From an uncultured Anaeromusa sp. (lineage in GTDB: Bacteria > Bacillota > Negativicutes > Anaeromusales > Anaeromusaceae), in contig NZ_OY764902.1 in the NCBI RefSeq assembly GCF_963668665.1, forward strand, positions 558,001-622,000: a DNA stretch of 64,000 nucleotides, read 5' to 3'. Positions 8,040 to 15,841 of the stretch are shown here, one piece after another (position 1 is the first letter of the stretch; every line of letters starts with the position of its first letter). A program made the translations under genes and the position numbers. A model generated the notes under the pieces. The model did not search any database. It was not told where the DNA came from and worked only from the letters and a program-made list of their open reading frames with translations.

Positions 8040-8243
8040 TTATTTATAGACTTCAATAGCTACATCTGGACAAGTTTTACCGCACAGAGCACAACCGATG
8101 CACTGCGATTCGTCCGTACAGAAAGCGGGACGATAGCCTTTACTGTTGAAATGATCTGCAAATGTCAGAATTTTTTTCGGGCAAGCAACGGTGCATAAGC
8201 CGCAACCTTTGCATCGCTCTTCGTTGATGACCGGTTTTGCCAT
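8040..8243 (-). CDS. 2x[4Fe-4S] ferredoxin-type delta subunit of the 2-oxoacid oxidoreductase
   Basis: This 67-residue protein has two complete 4Fe-4S motifs, CKGCGLCTVACPKK and CIGCALCGKTCPD. It relays electrons inside the oxidoreductase complex to external ferredoxin. The start chosen is ATG (MAKPVINEERC) with GAAAGGGG upstream; a longer upstream frame lacks a ribosome-binding site. It is the first gene of the operon, 15 nt before the alpha gene. Confidence 0.93.
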   Translation of the reverse strand: MAKPVINEERCKGCGLCTVACPKKILTFADHFNSKGYRPAFCTDESQCIGCALCGKTCPDVAIEVYK

Positions 8244-8346
8244 GAAAATAACCCCTTTCCTCTCTTCGCCTGTAATGTTGTAAACCACTAACTCGGTATA
8301 TTCACTTTATTCGGAACTAACATAAAAATTCCTGCTTTTATACATA

Positions 8347-8375
8347 AAAATACCCGCAAAAATTGCGGGTATTTT
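8347..8375 (-). terminator. Terminator of pduL
   Basis: AAAATACCCGC pairs perfectly with GCGGGTATTTT around a 7-nt loop, 24 nt past the pduL stop. T-runs occur on both strands. It separates pduL from the downstream oxidoreductase operon. Confidence 0.85.
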
Positions 8376-8398
8376 GTATACTGGTCACTAACATTTGA

Positions 8399-8980
8399 TT
8401 AGTCGACAATAACTTCCAATTGATCGCCATTTTTGCACAAAGCGGCATTTCCTTCATCAGTATCGACATGCATTTCTAGCGCATAGTCTTTGTTAACGCG
8501 GATCAGCACATTTTCAAAAATCAGGCCGCGATTGCCGCCACAGCGGACTTTAACGAGATCTTTATCTTTGACGCCGAATTCGGCGGCTTCAGCAGGATTC
8601 ATATGGATATGACGTCCAGCTACAATGACGCCTTCTGTCAACTCAACTTCGCCTTTCGGGCCTACCAGTTTGGCGCCCGGCGTACCAGCTAAATCGCCGG
8701 AATCACGTACAGGAATATTTTTCAGACCCAGTTTCATGGCGTCGCTCATGGAAACTTCTACTTGGCTCTTGCTGCGGATTGGTCCCAAAATACGTACATT
8801 TTTAAACGCTGATTTTTCGGTGACTACATCAATGGTCTCGTTAGAAGCAAACTGCCCAGGCTGTGCCAAATCTTTTTTATTGGTCAGTTCATAGCCAGCT
8901 CCATAGAGAATATCCAGATGCTCCCGGGTTACATGGACGTGGCGGGCAGAAATACCGGCGGTTACTGTTTTGTTAGACAT
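8399..8980 (-). CDS. pduL: Phosphate propanoyltransferase / phosphotransacylase (PduL)
   Basis: This 193-residue enzyme interconverts acyl-CoA plus phosphate with acyl phosphate plus CoA. Two duplicated zinc-binding histidine motifs are visible, ARHVHVT near residue 15 and GRHIHMNP near residue 123, each in a PduL beta-barrel repeat. The start is ATG (MSNKTV) after AGGGAG. It is a single gene with its own terminator. No microcompartment shell or diol dehydratase genes are nearby and there is no obvious encapsulation peptide. It probably acts as the cytosolic Pta substitute linking acyl-CoA to acetate or other acid formation. Confidence 0.92.
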   Translation of the reverse strand: MSNKTVTAGISARHVHVTREHLDILYGAGYELTNKKDLAQPGQFASNETIDVVTEKSAFKNVRILGPIRSKSQVEVSMSDAMKLGLKNIPVRDSGDLAGTPGAKLVGPKGEVELTEGVIVAGRHIHMNPAEAAEFGVKDKDLVKVRCGGNRGLIFENVLIRVNKDYALEMHVDTDEGNAALCKNGDQLEVIVD

Positions 8981-9019
8981 AAATAACACACTCCCTGTTT
9001 TGTTTTAGCGGCATTTTTA

Positions 9020-9056
9020 TTAAGGAATCGGCGCAGTAACAGCAATGATTCCTTAA
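9020..9056. promoter_or_regulatory. Perfect 10-bp inverted repeat upstream of pduL
   Basis: TTAAGGAATC (9020-9029) and GATTCCTTAA (9047-9056) are exact complements with a 17-nt centre, 40-75 nt upstream of the pduL start. It could be an operator or a 5'-UTR stem-loop. On the minus strand only five consecutive A residues follow, so it is not a strong terminator. Confidence 0.5.
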
Positions 9057-9063
9057 ATATAAA

Positions 9064-9102
9064 AATAAACCGAAACTGTCAATAAATCAGCTTCGGTTTA
9101 TT
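9064..9102 (-). terminator. Terminator of the salvage operon (after the ASCH gene)
   Basis: AATAAACCGAAACTG pairs with CAGCTTCGGTTTATT (one mismatch in 15 bp), and a T-rich run follows on the minus strand. It lies 13 nt past the ASCH gene stop. Confidence 0.8.
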
Positions 9103-9115
9103 ATATCATGAAATG

Positions 9116-9463
9116 TTACTCAATGATTTCTGAAAAATAAACAACTGTTACCGTATCGTCTGGAGCAATGCTGCGCTCGTAGACCCCTTCTAAGAAACGG
9201 GTCAGTTCTTCAACGCTGGCAATATCCGGATTTTCTCCTTGCAGGTCTTCACGAGTTAATTGACCGATGGGTTTGACCAAAACACGGTCAATAACGGCTG
9301 CATATATTTTCTTACGCTGATGAAACCGTTTGCCCACCGTTACCCAGACAATATCGCCCTCTTGATATTTGCTGCGCTTATCACCAAAGCGGATGGTACA
9401 GGATTTGCGGCGGCAGACTAACTGTACATGGTAATTGGATGAATAAAAATTCAATGCTTTCAT
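9116..9463 (-). CDS. ASCH-domain (PUA-like) protein
   Basis: This 115-residue protein looks like an ASCH domain, a PUA-related fold expected to bind RNA or a small ligand. The visible landmarks are RRKSCTIRFGDKRSKYQEGD followed by a beta-rich VWVTVGKRF and the C-terminal DDTVTVVYFSEI. The start is ATG (MKALNF) after AAAGGAGG at 8 nt. It is the last gene of the SAM by-product salvage cluster. A direct metabolic role there is not evident, and it may simply be co-transcribed. Confidence 0.7.
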   Translation of the reverse strand: MKALNFYSSNYHVQLVCRRKSCTIRFGDKRSKYQEGDIVWVTVGKRFHQRKKIYAAVIDRVLVKPIGQLTREDLQGENPDIASVEELTRFLEGVYERSIAPDDTVTVVYFSEIIE

Positions 9464-9502
9464 TGACAATTCCTCCTTTGTCAATCTGGATATTGCTGTA
9501 AT

Positions 9503-10678
9503 TTAGCTTTTTTTCAACCAGTGCACGGTACGATCGACTGCTTTTTGTAAACTTGCTTCTTCTTCTACCAAGGCGATGCGTACATATCCTTCTCCTTGTG
9601 GTCCGAAAGCGCTTCCCGGCACTACGGCTACCCCTGCTTCACGTAACCAGGATAAGGTAAATTCCATAGAGGTTTCCTTTGTTGGCACCGGCGCCCAAAC
9701 AAACATGGTGCCTTTAGGCTTGGGAATCTGCCAGCCGCAAGCGCCTAAGCCGTCAATCAAAAGATCTCGGCGACGTTGGTAGATGGCGGCCGTATCCTGT
9801 ACAGCCTGCTGTGGTCCGCGCAGTGCGGCGATAGCGGCCTCCTGGACGGGAAGGAAAATACCATAATCAAAATTGGATTTAAGGCGTCCTAGATAGGATA
9901 TGACCTCTGCGTTACCTAAAGCGAACCCTACCCGACAGCCCGCCATGTTGTACGTTTTGGAAAGAGAGTGAAATTCAATACCGACTTCCTTGGCTCCGGG
10001 TGTTGCCAGAAAGCTTGGCGGGCGATAGCCGTCAAAGACCAGCTCGCTATAGGCAAAATCATGGCAAACAACAATTTCATTTTGTTGGGCAAAAGCCACT
10101 ACCTTGCAAAAAAATTCTTCGTTCGCCACAGCTGCTAAAGGATTATTGGGATAGTTTAGAATCATCAGCTTAGCACGCTTGCGAATGTCTGCCGGAATGG
10201 CTTCCAAGTCAGGTAAAAATTCGTTTTCTTTGCGCAAAGGCATATGATATAATTCGGCACCGGCTACCAAAGGTCCTGCGCTGAAAATCGGATATCCTGG
10301 ATCGGGAACCAGCACTACATCGCCCGGGTTGAGCAGGCAAAGAGCGATGTGAGCCAGACCGTCCTGGGAACCCATCAGCGTATGTACTTCTGTTTCCGGG
10401 CAAAGAGTAACAGCAAATTTATCTTGATACCACTGCGCCATAGCTTCCAGTAGTTCGCTTTTACCGCGTGACAAGGCGTAGCGATACTGATGCCCCTCCC
10501 TAGCGGCGTTGCATAAAGCATCAACAATATGCGGCGCTGGAGCTAAGTCGGGACTGCCAATACTCAAGGTAATGATGTCGCGGCCTTTGGCTTCTTCCGC
10601 GCGGCGCAAAGCGTCAATTTCCGAAAAAACAGCGGATGAAAGTCCGTTTAACCGTTCAGAGCAAACTGGATGAAACAA
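9503..10678 (-). CDS. PLP-dependent class I/II aminotransferase
   Basis: This 391-residue fold-type I aminotransferase has the PLP lysine in SLSKTYNMAGCRVGF (about residue 241), the cofactor Asn/Asp/Tyr region NYPNNPLAAV and HDFAYSELVFDG, and a C-terminal VRIALVEEE carrying the substrate-binding Arg. It resembles LL-diaminopimelate-aminotransferase-like enzymes. The start is TTG, set by AGGAGG 7 nt upstream. It lies 20 nt downstream of the deaminase gene in the salvage operon. A methionine-forming (MtnE) role is possible, but the other late methionine-salvage genes (mtnW/X or mtnK/C/D) are absent here. Confidence 0.88.
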   Translation of the reverse strand: MFHPVCSERLNGLSSAVFSEIDALRRAEEAKGRDIITLSIGSPDLAPAPHIVDALCNAAREGHQYRYALSRGKSELLEAMAQWYQDKFAVTLCPETEVHTLMGSQDGLAHIALCLLNPGDVVLVPDPGYPIFSAGPLVAGAELYHMPLRKENEFLPDLEAIPADIRKRAKLMILNYPNNPLAAVANEEFFCKVVAFAQQNEIVVCHDFAYSELVFDGYRPPSFLATPGAKEVGIEFHSLSKTYNMAGCRVGFALGNAEVISYLGRLKSNFDYGIFLPVQEAAIAALRGPQQAVQDTAAIYQRRRDLLIDGLGACGWQIPKPKGTMFVWAPVPTKETSMEFTLSWLREAGVAVVPGSAFGPQGEGYVRIALVEEEASLQKAVDRTVHWLKKS

Positions 10679-10698
10679 GTAAATTCCTCCTCGGTTCC

Positions 10699-11988
10699 TT
10701 AGTTACGAGCAGTAAGACGCTGGCTGCGTACAGCCACTTCTTGGCGCAGTCGTTCAATGTCGATGGTTGTGAACTCGCCATTGTCCAGCAGTACTTTGCC
10801 ATCGACCAAGACGGAGTGTACGTCGAGGGCATTGGCGGCATAAGCCAGAAGAGAAATACGATCATAACGAGGCTGCCAATGCAAGCCGTTCATATTCCAA
10901 AGAGTCAGGTCGGCTTTTTTTCCGGGAGCGATTTGACCAATTTGCTGTTCCAAGCCTAGGGCAAGGGCGCCCGCGCTAGTAGCCATCTGCAAGGCTTCAC
11001 TTGCGGATACGGCCAATGGATCGCCGGTATTAGCCTTATGCAAGGTTGCCGCCAAACGGACTTCTTCCAACATATCCAAATTATTGTTACTAGCGGCTCC
11101 GTCGGTGCCAAGGGCCACGCATAAACCGGCTTTCAACATAGCCGGCACCGGTGCAATGCCGCTGGCCAGCTTCAGATTGCTGCCGGGATTATGAGCTACA
11201 CGGACGTTGCGACGCACCATTAGTTCGATATCTTCCGGTGAGAGATGCACGCAATGAGCTGCCAAGGCACCGCATTCCAGCAGACCAAGGCGTTCCATCA
11301 AAGCCATGGGCGTAGCGCCATGATCTCTTTTGCAGTCTTCCACTTCGCCTATTGTTTCCGCCAGATGAATGTGAATATTGGCGTTTAGGCAATGGGCCAT
11401 GGAGACAACACGCTCTAAATAGGCAGGCGGGCAGGTATAGGGCGCATGCGGTCCCAGCATGACGGTAATTCGGCCGTCAGCAGCGCCGTGAAATTCTCGG
11501 AAGAAGGAAGCGCTTTCAGTCAAGGCAGTTTCCGCATTCGGCGCTACACCGGCCATGCCGCGGGCCAAACTGGCGCGAATACCGCTTTCGGCGACAGCGC
11601 GAGCCGCATCAGGCATAAAAAAGTACATATCTGCAAAAGTGGTTGTGCCGGTGCGCAGCATTTCCGCAATCGCCAGCTGCGTCCCCCAGTAGACGTCATC
11701 CGCTTCTAAACGGGCTTCTGCGGGCCAAATTTTTTCTTGCAGCCAGTCCATAAGCTGCATATCATCCGCATAGCTGCGAAATAAGCTCATCGCCGCATGA
11801 GTATGTGTATTGATAAAGCCAGGCATAGCCAGAAGATCTTTTCCTTCAATAATGCGATCCGCTGACCACGCTTCAGGCACAATGCCTACATAAGCAAATT
11901 TACCTTCTGCAATGGCAATATCCCCGGTAGCTACTGCTCCGTCCGGGCCCCAATATTCGATATTGCGAATCAAGATGCGTTCAGTCAT
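10699..11988 (-). CDS. mtaD: MtaD-type amidohydrolase: 5'-methylthioadenosine / S-adenosylhomocysteine / 5'-deoxyadenosine deaminase
   Basis: This 429-residue amidohydrolase has the metal ligands FINTHTHAAMSLFR, the HLAET Glu/His, AAHCVHLS and the catalytic GTDGAASNNNLDM. It should deaminate adenosyl by-products of SAM enzymes to their inosyl forms. The ATG (MTERILIRN) follows GAGGGG. The gene overlaps the aldolase gene by 8 nt. The neighbouring nucleoside phosphorylase has a 6-oxopurine-type residue, which supports deamination as the first step. The exact substrate order (methylthioadenosine, SAH or 5'-deoxyadenosine) is inference. Confidence 0.9.
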   Translation of the reverse strand: MTERILIRNIEYWGPDGAVATGDIAIAEGKFAYVGIVPEAWSADRIIEGKDLLAMPGFINTHTHAAMSLFRSYADDMQLMDWLQEKIWPAEARLEADDVYWGTQLAIAEMLRTGTTTFADMYFFMPDAARAVAESGIRASLARGMAGVAPNAETALTESASFFREFHGAADGRITVMLGPHAPYTCPPAYLERVVSMAHCLNANIHIHLAETIGEVEDCKRDHGATPMALMERLGLLECGALAAHCVHLSPEDIELMVRRNVRVAHNPGSNLKLASGIAPVPAMLKAGLCVALGTDGAASNNNLDMLEEVRLAATLHKANTGDPLAVSASEALQMATSAGALALGLEQQIGQIAPGKKADLTLWNMNGLHWQPRYDRISLLAYAANALDVHSVLVDGKVLLDNGEFTTIDIERLRQEVAVRSQRLTARN

Positions 11989-12649
11989 TCCCTGTATCCC
12001 CTCTCCGCTTGCGATAATGCGAAACGTAAAATTCATGCATAATGTTTACATCTTCGTCGCTTAAGGCCTTGGCTCCTCCTAAAAGATTGGCATAAAGATA
12101 AATTTGCGCCGCTTTTTCTACTAATTCTGCTGCTGTCATGGCTTCCGCCAAAGTAGTACCGCAGCATACTGCTCCATGATTGGCCAATAATACGGCCTGT
12201 TTGGAGCCAAGAGTGGCGGCAGCTTGCGCCGCCAGTTCTTGGGTTCCAGGCAGAGCATACGGCGCTAAAGGAATTTCGCCGCCCGCTAATTGAACTATGT
12301 CTTCAATCACCGGAGGAATGGGCTTATGGGCTACGGCGCAAGCACTAGCGTGAACACTGTGCGTGTGAACAATAGCCATAATATCCGGCCGTGCTTGATA
12401 GATCGCCAAATGAAGAGGCATTTCCGAAGAAGCGGTACGGCCAGATGCCTGAAAAATAACCTGGCCGTTTAGATCGACGATAACAACATCTTCGCTTTTT
12501 AAGGAGCCATACTCGCGGCCGGAAGGAGTAATCGCTACTTGATCTTCAGCTACGCGCAGGCTGAGGTTGCCCCAGGTCCCTGCAACTAAGCCTTTAGCCA
12601 AAAGACTTTGCCCGGCCAGCACAAGCTGTTGGCAAGAAACTTCAAGCAT
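11981..12649 (-). CDS. Class II aldolase family protein (probable 5-deoxyribulose / methylthioribulose-1-phosphate aldolase)
   Basis: This 222-residue member of the L-fuculose-phosphate aldolase family has the zinc motif HTHSVHA, a downstream NHGAV histidine, and the catalytic Glu in SSEMPLH. The Glu fits an aldolase, although MtnB dehydratases share the fold. With mtnP and mtnA upstream it completes a DHAP shunt: 5-(methylthio)ribulose-1-phosphate or 5-deoxyribulose-1-phosphate is cleaved to dihydroxyacetone phosphate and an aldehyde. No mtnW/X or mtnC/D are present to follow a dehydratase step, which favours the aldolase reading. Confidence 0.82.
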   Translation of the reverse strand: MLEVSCQQLVLAGQSLLAKGLVAGTWGNLSLRVAEDQVAITPSGREYGSLKSEDVVIVDLNGQVIFQASGRTASSEMPLHLAIYQARPDIMAIVHTHSVHASACAVAHKPIPPVIEDIVQLAGGEIPLAPYALPGTQELAAQAAATLGSKQAVLLANHGAVCCGTTLAEAMTAAELVEKAAQIYLYANLLGGAKALSDEDVNIMHEFYVSHYRKRRGDTGND

Positions 12650-12667
12650 TGTAGCGCCCTCCTTGAT

Positions 12668-13912
12668 TTAAGCCTGTTTCAAATAGGATTCCTGTTCCGC
12701 TGAAAGGGCGTCAATGCCAAAGCCCATGGCTTTCAGCTTATAGCTGGCAATTTCCTTGTTTAGATCATCGGAAACGGTGTGAACGGAGTTATCCATCTCT
12801 TGATGGTGGTTCAAAATATGCAGAACTGCCATGGCCTGCACCGCAAAAGACAAATCCATGATTTCTGCCGGATGGCCGTCACCGGAGGCCAGGTTTACCA
12901 GACGTCCTTCCGCCAACAGATAGATGCGGCGGCCGTCTGCCATTAAGTATTCTTCAATATTGTGGCGAGCGGTCCGCTTTTGCACGGCTAAAGCATCTAG
13001 ATCGCCTTTGTTGATTTCCACATCGAAATGGCCGGCATTAGAAAGAATCGCGCCAGTTTTCATGACTTCGATATGCTCTTTGCGGATAACATCCTTGCAG
13101 CCGGTGACGGTTACAAAAATATCTCCTTGCTTGGCGGCTTCCTCCATAGGCATAACCTGGAAACCGTCAAATACGGCTTCAATGGCTTTAATGGGATCAA
13201 TTTCGGTAACGATGACATTGGCGCCTAGGCCCTTGGCGCGCATGGAAACGCCTTTGCCGCACCAGCCGTAGCCGGCGACAACAACGGTCTTGCCAGTCAC
13301 GGTGAGGTTGGTAGTACGCATGATGCCGTCCCAAGTCGATTGGCCGGTACCGTAACGATTATCAAAGAGGTATTTGCAATAAGCATCATTAGCTGCAACC
13401 ATTGGGAATTTCAGTCTTCCCTCTTCCGCCAGGGCGCGCAGACGATGTACGCCGGTAGTGGTCTCTTCGGCACCGCCAAGGATATTAGCGGCCAAGTCGC
13501 TGCGTTCGCCGTGCAGCAAGGAAACCAGATCGCCGCCGTCGTCAACGATGATGTCCGGTTTGGTATCCAAAGCGCGATGCAGGAAGGTTTCGTATTCTTT
13601 ATCGGTGCAGCCATGCCAAGCGAAAACAGAAACGCCTTGCTCGCTCAGCGCCGCCGCCACGTCATCTTGCGTAGAAAGCGGGTTGCTGCCGGTAATGGCT
13701 ACTTCAGCGCCGGCATTTTTAAGAACCAAAGCCAAGTAAGCGGTTTTCGCTTCCAAATGCATGGTGATAACGATTCGCTTGCCTTTGAGCGGCTGTTCTT
13801 TACTCAAATCTTTATCCAAAAGGCTGAGTACAGGCATGAAGTTTTTTACCCAATTGATTTTGTCGTGGCCGCCGGGGGCCAGTTTGCTGTCGCGAATCAT
13901 GGAAGTAGTCAT
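12668..13912 (-). CDS. ahcY: Adenosylhomocysteinase-family hydrolase (short type; possibly S-inosylhomocysteine hydrolase)
   Basis: This 414-residue NAD-dependent hydrolase of the AhcY family has the Rossmann motif VVVAGYGWCGKGVSMRAKGL, the substrate region GSNPLSTQD, and SNAGHFDVEI. It releases homocysteine from S-adenosyl- or S-inosyl-homocysteine. It ends soon after the YLKQA stretch and lacks the C-terminal KPDHYRY-type tail of the common long enzymes. That shorter form occurs in archaea and thermophiles, where S-inosylhomocysteine hydrolases are known. It sits between mtnA and the aldolase. Co-occurrence with a deaminase makes the inosyl substrate plausible but unproven. Confidence 0.88.
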   Translation of the reverse strand: MTTSMIRDSKLAPGGHDKINWVKNFMPVLSLLDKDLSKEQPLKGKRIVITMHLEAKTAYLALVLKNAGAEVAITGSNPLSTQDDVAAALSEQGVSVFAWHGCTDKEYETFLHRALDTKPDIIVDDGGDLVSLLHGERSDLAANILGGAEETTTGVHRLRALAEEGRLKFPMVAANDAYCKYLFDNRYGTGQSTWDGIMRTTNLTVTGKTVVVAGYGWCGKGVSMRAKGLGANVIVTEIDPIKAIEAVFDGFQVMPMEEAAKQGDIFVTVTGCKDVIRKEHIEVMKTGAILSNAGHFDVEINKGDLDALAVQKRTARHNIEEYLMADGRRIYLLAEGRLVNLASGDGHPAEIMDLSFAVQAMAVLHILNHHQEMDNSVHTVSDDLNKEIASYKLKAMGFGIDALSAEQESYLKQA

Positions 13913-13938
13913 AGTGTCATTCTCCTTTTTATTTGTAC

Positions 13939-14994
13939 TTATTGTTGCGCAGGCTGCGCCGCTTGTTGGCGCATGGCGGCAATGGCTTGGTCATAAGGCG
14001 CCCGCAGAACGCCGTACTCGGTAATAATGGCAGATACATATTCGTGAGGCGTTACATCAAATGCCGGATTGAAGACCGCAATGCCTTGTGGAGCGGTGGC
14101 TTTACCCGCAAAATGCGTAACTTCGCTTTCGTGCCGTTCTTCAATGGGAATACCCTCTCCGGTAGCCAGGGAAACATCAAAAGTAGAAAACGGCGCGGCT
14201 ACGTAAAAAGGCAAACCATGTTCTTTCGCCAAAACCGCTACGCTATAGGTGCCGATTTTATTGGCCACATCGCCATTAGCGGCAATGCGGTCAGCTCCGA
14301 CAATAACCGCTTTGACACGGCCTAATTTCATAACATAGCCAGCCATATTATCCGTAATCAGCGTAACAGGAATAGAATCCTTGGAAAGCTCCCAAGCCGT
14401 TAAGCGGGCGCCTTGCAATAGCGGTCTGGTCTCGTCAGCGTAGACTCCGCTGATGCCTCCTTGTCGGTAGGCTTCACGAATAACGCCTAAGGCGGTTCCC
14501 TGTTCGACCGTGGCCAGCGAACCAGCGTTGCAGTGCGTCAGAACCGTTATGGGATTGGATGCATCAAATAAAGCAGCCCCAAACCGGGATATACGCTGGT
14601 TAATCAGCACATCTTCGAGGGCAATAGCATTTGCTTCTTCTTCCAAAGCCGCAACAATTACGGCAGGCGGCTGGTGCTCATGGGCTTGGGCTGCTTGCAG
14701 CATGCGCTTAATGGCCCAGGATAAATTAACAGCCGTAGGCCTTGTGGCGTTAAGATCTTTGGCAATGCGCTGTAATTGCGCAGAAAAGTCGTCGGCATGC
14801 TCAACGCTTTTAGCTCCCAGTACTAGACCGTAGGCGGCTGCAGCGCCAATCGCCGGGGCGCCTCGTACTTCCAATTTACAGATGGAGTCAGCTACAGCCT
14901 GGTAATCTTCACAGCAACGCTGGCATTCTTCTAGCGGCAGCGCTGTTTGATCCAAAAGCCAAAGGCAGCCGTCTTTCCATTCCATGGTTTTCAT
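13939..14994 (-). CDS. mtnA: S-methyl-5-thioribose-1-phosphate isomerase
   Basis: This 351-residue MtnA/eIF2B-alpha-like isomerase has the catalytic Cys in THCNAGSLATVEQGTALGVI and the Asp region VIVGADRIAANGDVANKIGT. It converts 5-methylthioribose-1-phosphate (or 5-deoxyribose-1-phosphate) to the ribulose form. The ATG (MKTMEW) has AAAAGGGG about 8 nt upstream; a TTG further upstream overlaps the end of mtnP but lacks spacing. It is transcribed directly after mtnP. Confidence 0.95.
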   Translation of the reverse strand: MKTMEWKDGCLWLLDQTALPLEECQRCCEDYQAVADSICKLEVRGAPAIGAAAAYGLVLGAKSVEHADDFSAQLQRIAKDLNATRPTAVNLSWAIKRMLQAAQAHEHQPPAVIVAALEEEANAIALEDVLINQRISRFGAALFDASNPITVLTHCNAGSLATVEQGTALGVIREAYRQGGISGVYADETRPLLQGARLTAWELSKDSIPVTLITDNMAGYVMKLGRVKAVIVGADRIAANGDVANKIGTYSVAVLAKEHGLPFYVAAPFSTFDVSLATGEGIPIEERHESEVTHFAGKATAPQGIAVFNPAFDVTPHEYVSAIITEYGVLRAPYDQAIAAMRQQAAQPAQQ

Positions 14995-15010
14995 GAAAGC
15001 CGTTCCCCTT

Positions 15011-15826
15011 TTACTCAAATTTCGTCATGTCAAAGCCGCCGTACTCTTGCAGCGCGTGGCGGCAGGAGCAGTCCGCTTCCGCCTTAATGCGAGTCAGCGT
15101 TTTTTCTAAAAGCAAGCGCAGCTTGGCGCTATTTTGTTTCATGATCTCGACAACTTCGCCATGGGTGAGATTTTGCGACGAAATTCCTGCACCGTAATTC
15201 GTGACCATGGAAACAGTGGCATAGCACATTTCCGCTTCTCTTGCCAGCACGGCTTCCGGTATATTGGTCATGCCCACAACGTCGCCTCCGAAAGAGGCAA
15301 AAAGCCGAACTTCCGCCGGTGTTTCAAAGCGCGGCCCTTCTGCACAGACGTAACAGCCCTGGGAGTGAAGAGTTATACCGGTTTCCTGGGCGCTTTCGGC
15401 CAGAACGGCGCGCAACGAAGGACAATAAGGCTGGGTAACGTCTACGTGCACTACGCCGCGGCGACCGCCGTCAAAAAAAGTATTGACGCGATTTTTCGTA
15501 AAATCAAGAAATTGGTCTACTGCAACAAAATCGCCTGGCTTATACTCCATGCGCAGCGAGCCGACAGCTGTAGTGGCCAAAATAGCCACAACACCCAGCT
15601 TTTTTAAAGCGTAGATATTCGCCCGGTAGTTAATTAAATGCGGCGGTATGGAATGTCCAGCGCCATGACGTGACAAAAAGACAACTTCCTGACCTTCCAA
15701 ACGTCCCACTTGATACGGAACCGAGCCAAAGGGCGTCGACATGGTATCTTCCCAAAGAGAACTCAGCATACGGGGATCGTATACTCCTGTGCCGCCGATG
15801 ACGGCCAAACGATGCGGTATGGTCAT
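15011..15826 (-). CDS. mtnP: MtnP-family nucleoside phosphorylase, probably 6-oxopurine (methylthioinosine) type
   Basis: This 271-residue phosphorylase of the MTAP/PNP family has GGTGVYD at the N-terminus, the phosphate-binding SRHGAGHSIPPHLINYRAN, and GMTNIPEAVLARE. At the purine-recognition loop it reads VTNYGAG, with Asn210 and Gly212. Human MTAP has Asp220 and Asp222 here, whereas human PNP has an Asn that reads a 6-oxopurine. This suggests methylthioinosine or 5'-deoxyinosine as substrate, consistent with the deaminase in the same cluster. The start follows TAGGAGG. Confidence 0.93.
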   Translation of the reverse strand: MTIPHRLAVIGGTGVYDPRMLSSLWEDTMSTPFGSVPYQVGRLEGQEVVFLSRHGAGHSIPPHLINYRANIYALKKLGVVAILATTAVGSLRMEYKPGDFVAVDQFLDFTKNRVNTFFDGGRRGVVHVDVTQPYCPSLRAVLAESAQETGITLHSQGCYVCAEGPRFETPAEVRLFASFGGDVVGMTNIPEAVLAREAEMCYATVSMVTNYGAGISSQNLTHGEVVEIMKQNSAKLRLLLEKTLTRIKAEADCSCRHALQEYGGFDMTKFE

Positions 15827-15841
15827 GAATACGCCTCCTAC

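Noticed and set aside
8399..8980. Microcompartment (pdu/eut) locus
   Set aside because: Only pduL is present. There are no shell proteins, diol or ethanolamine enzymes or aldehyde dehydrogenase nearby.
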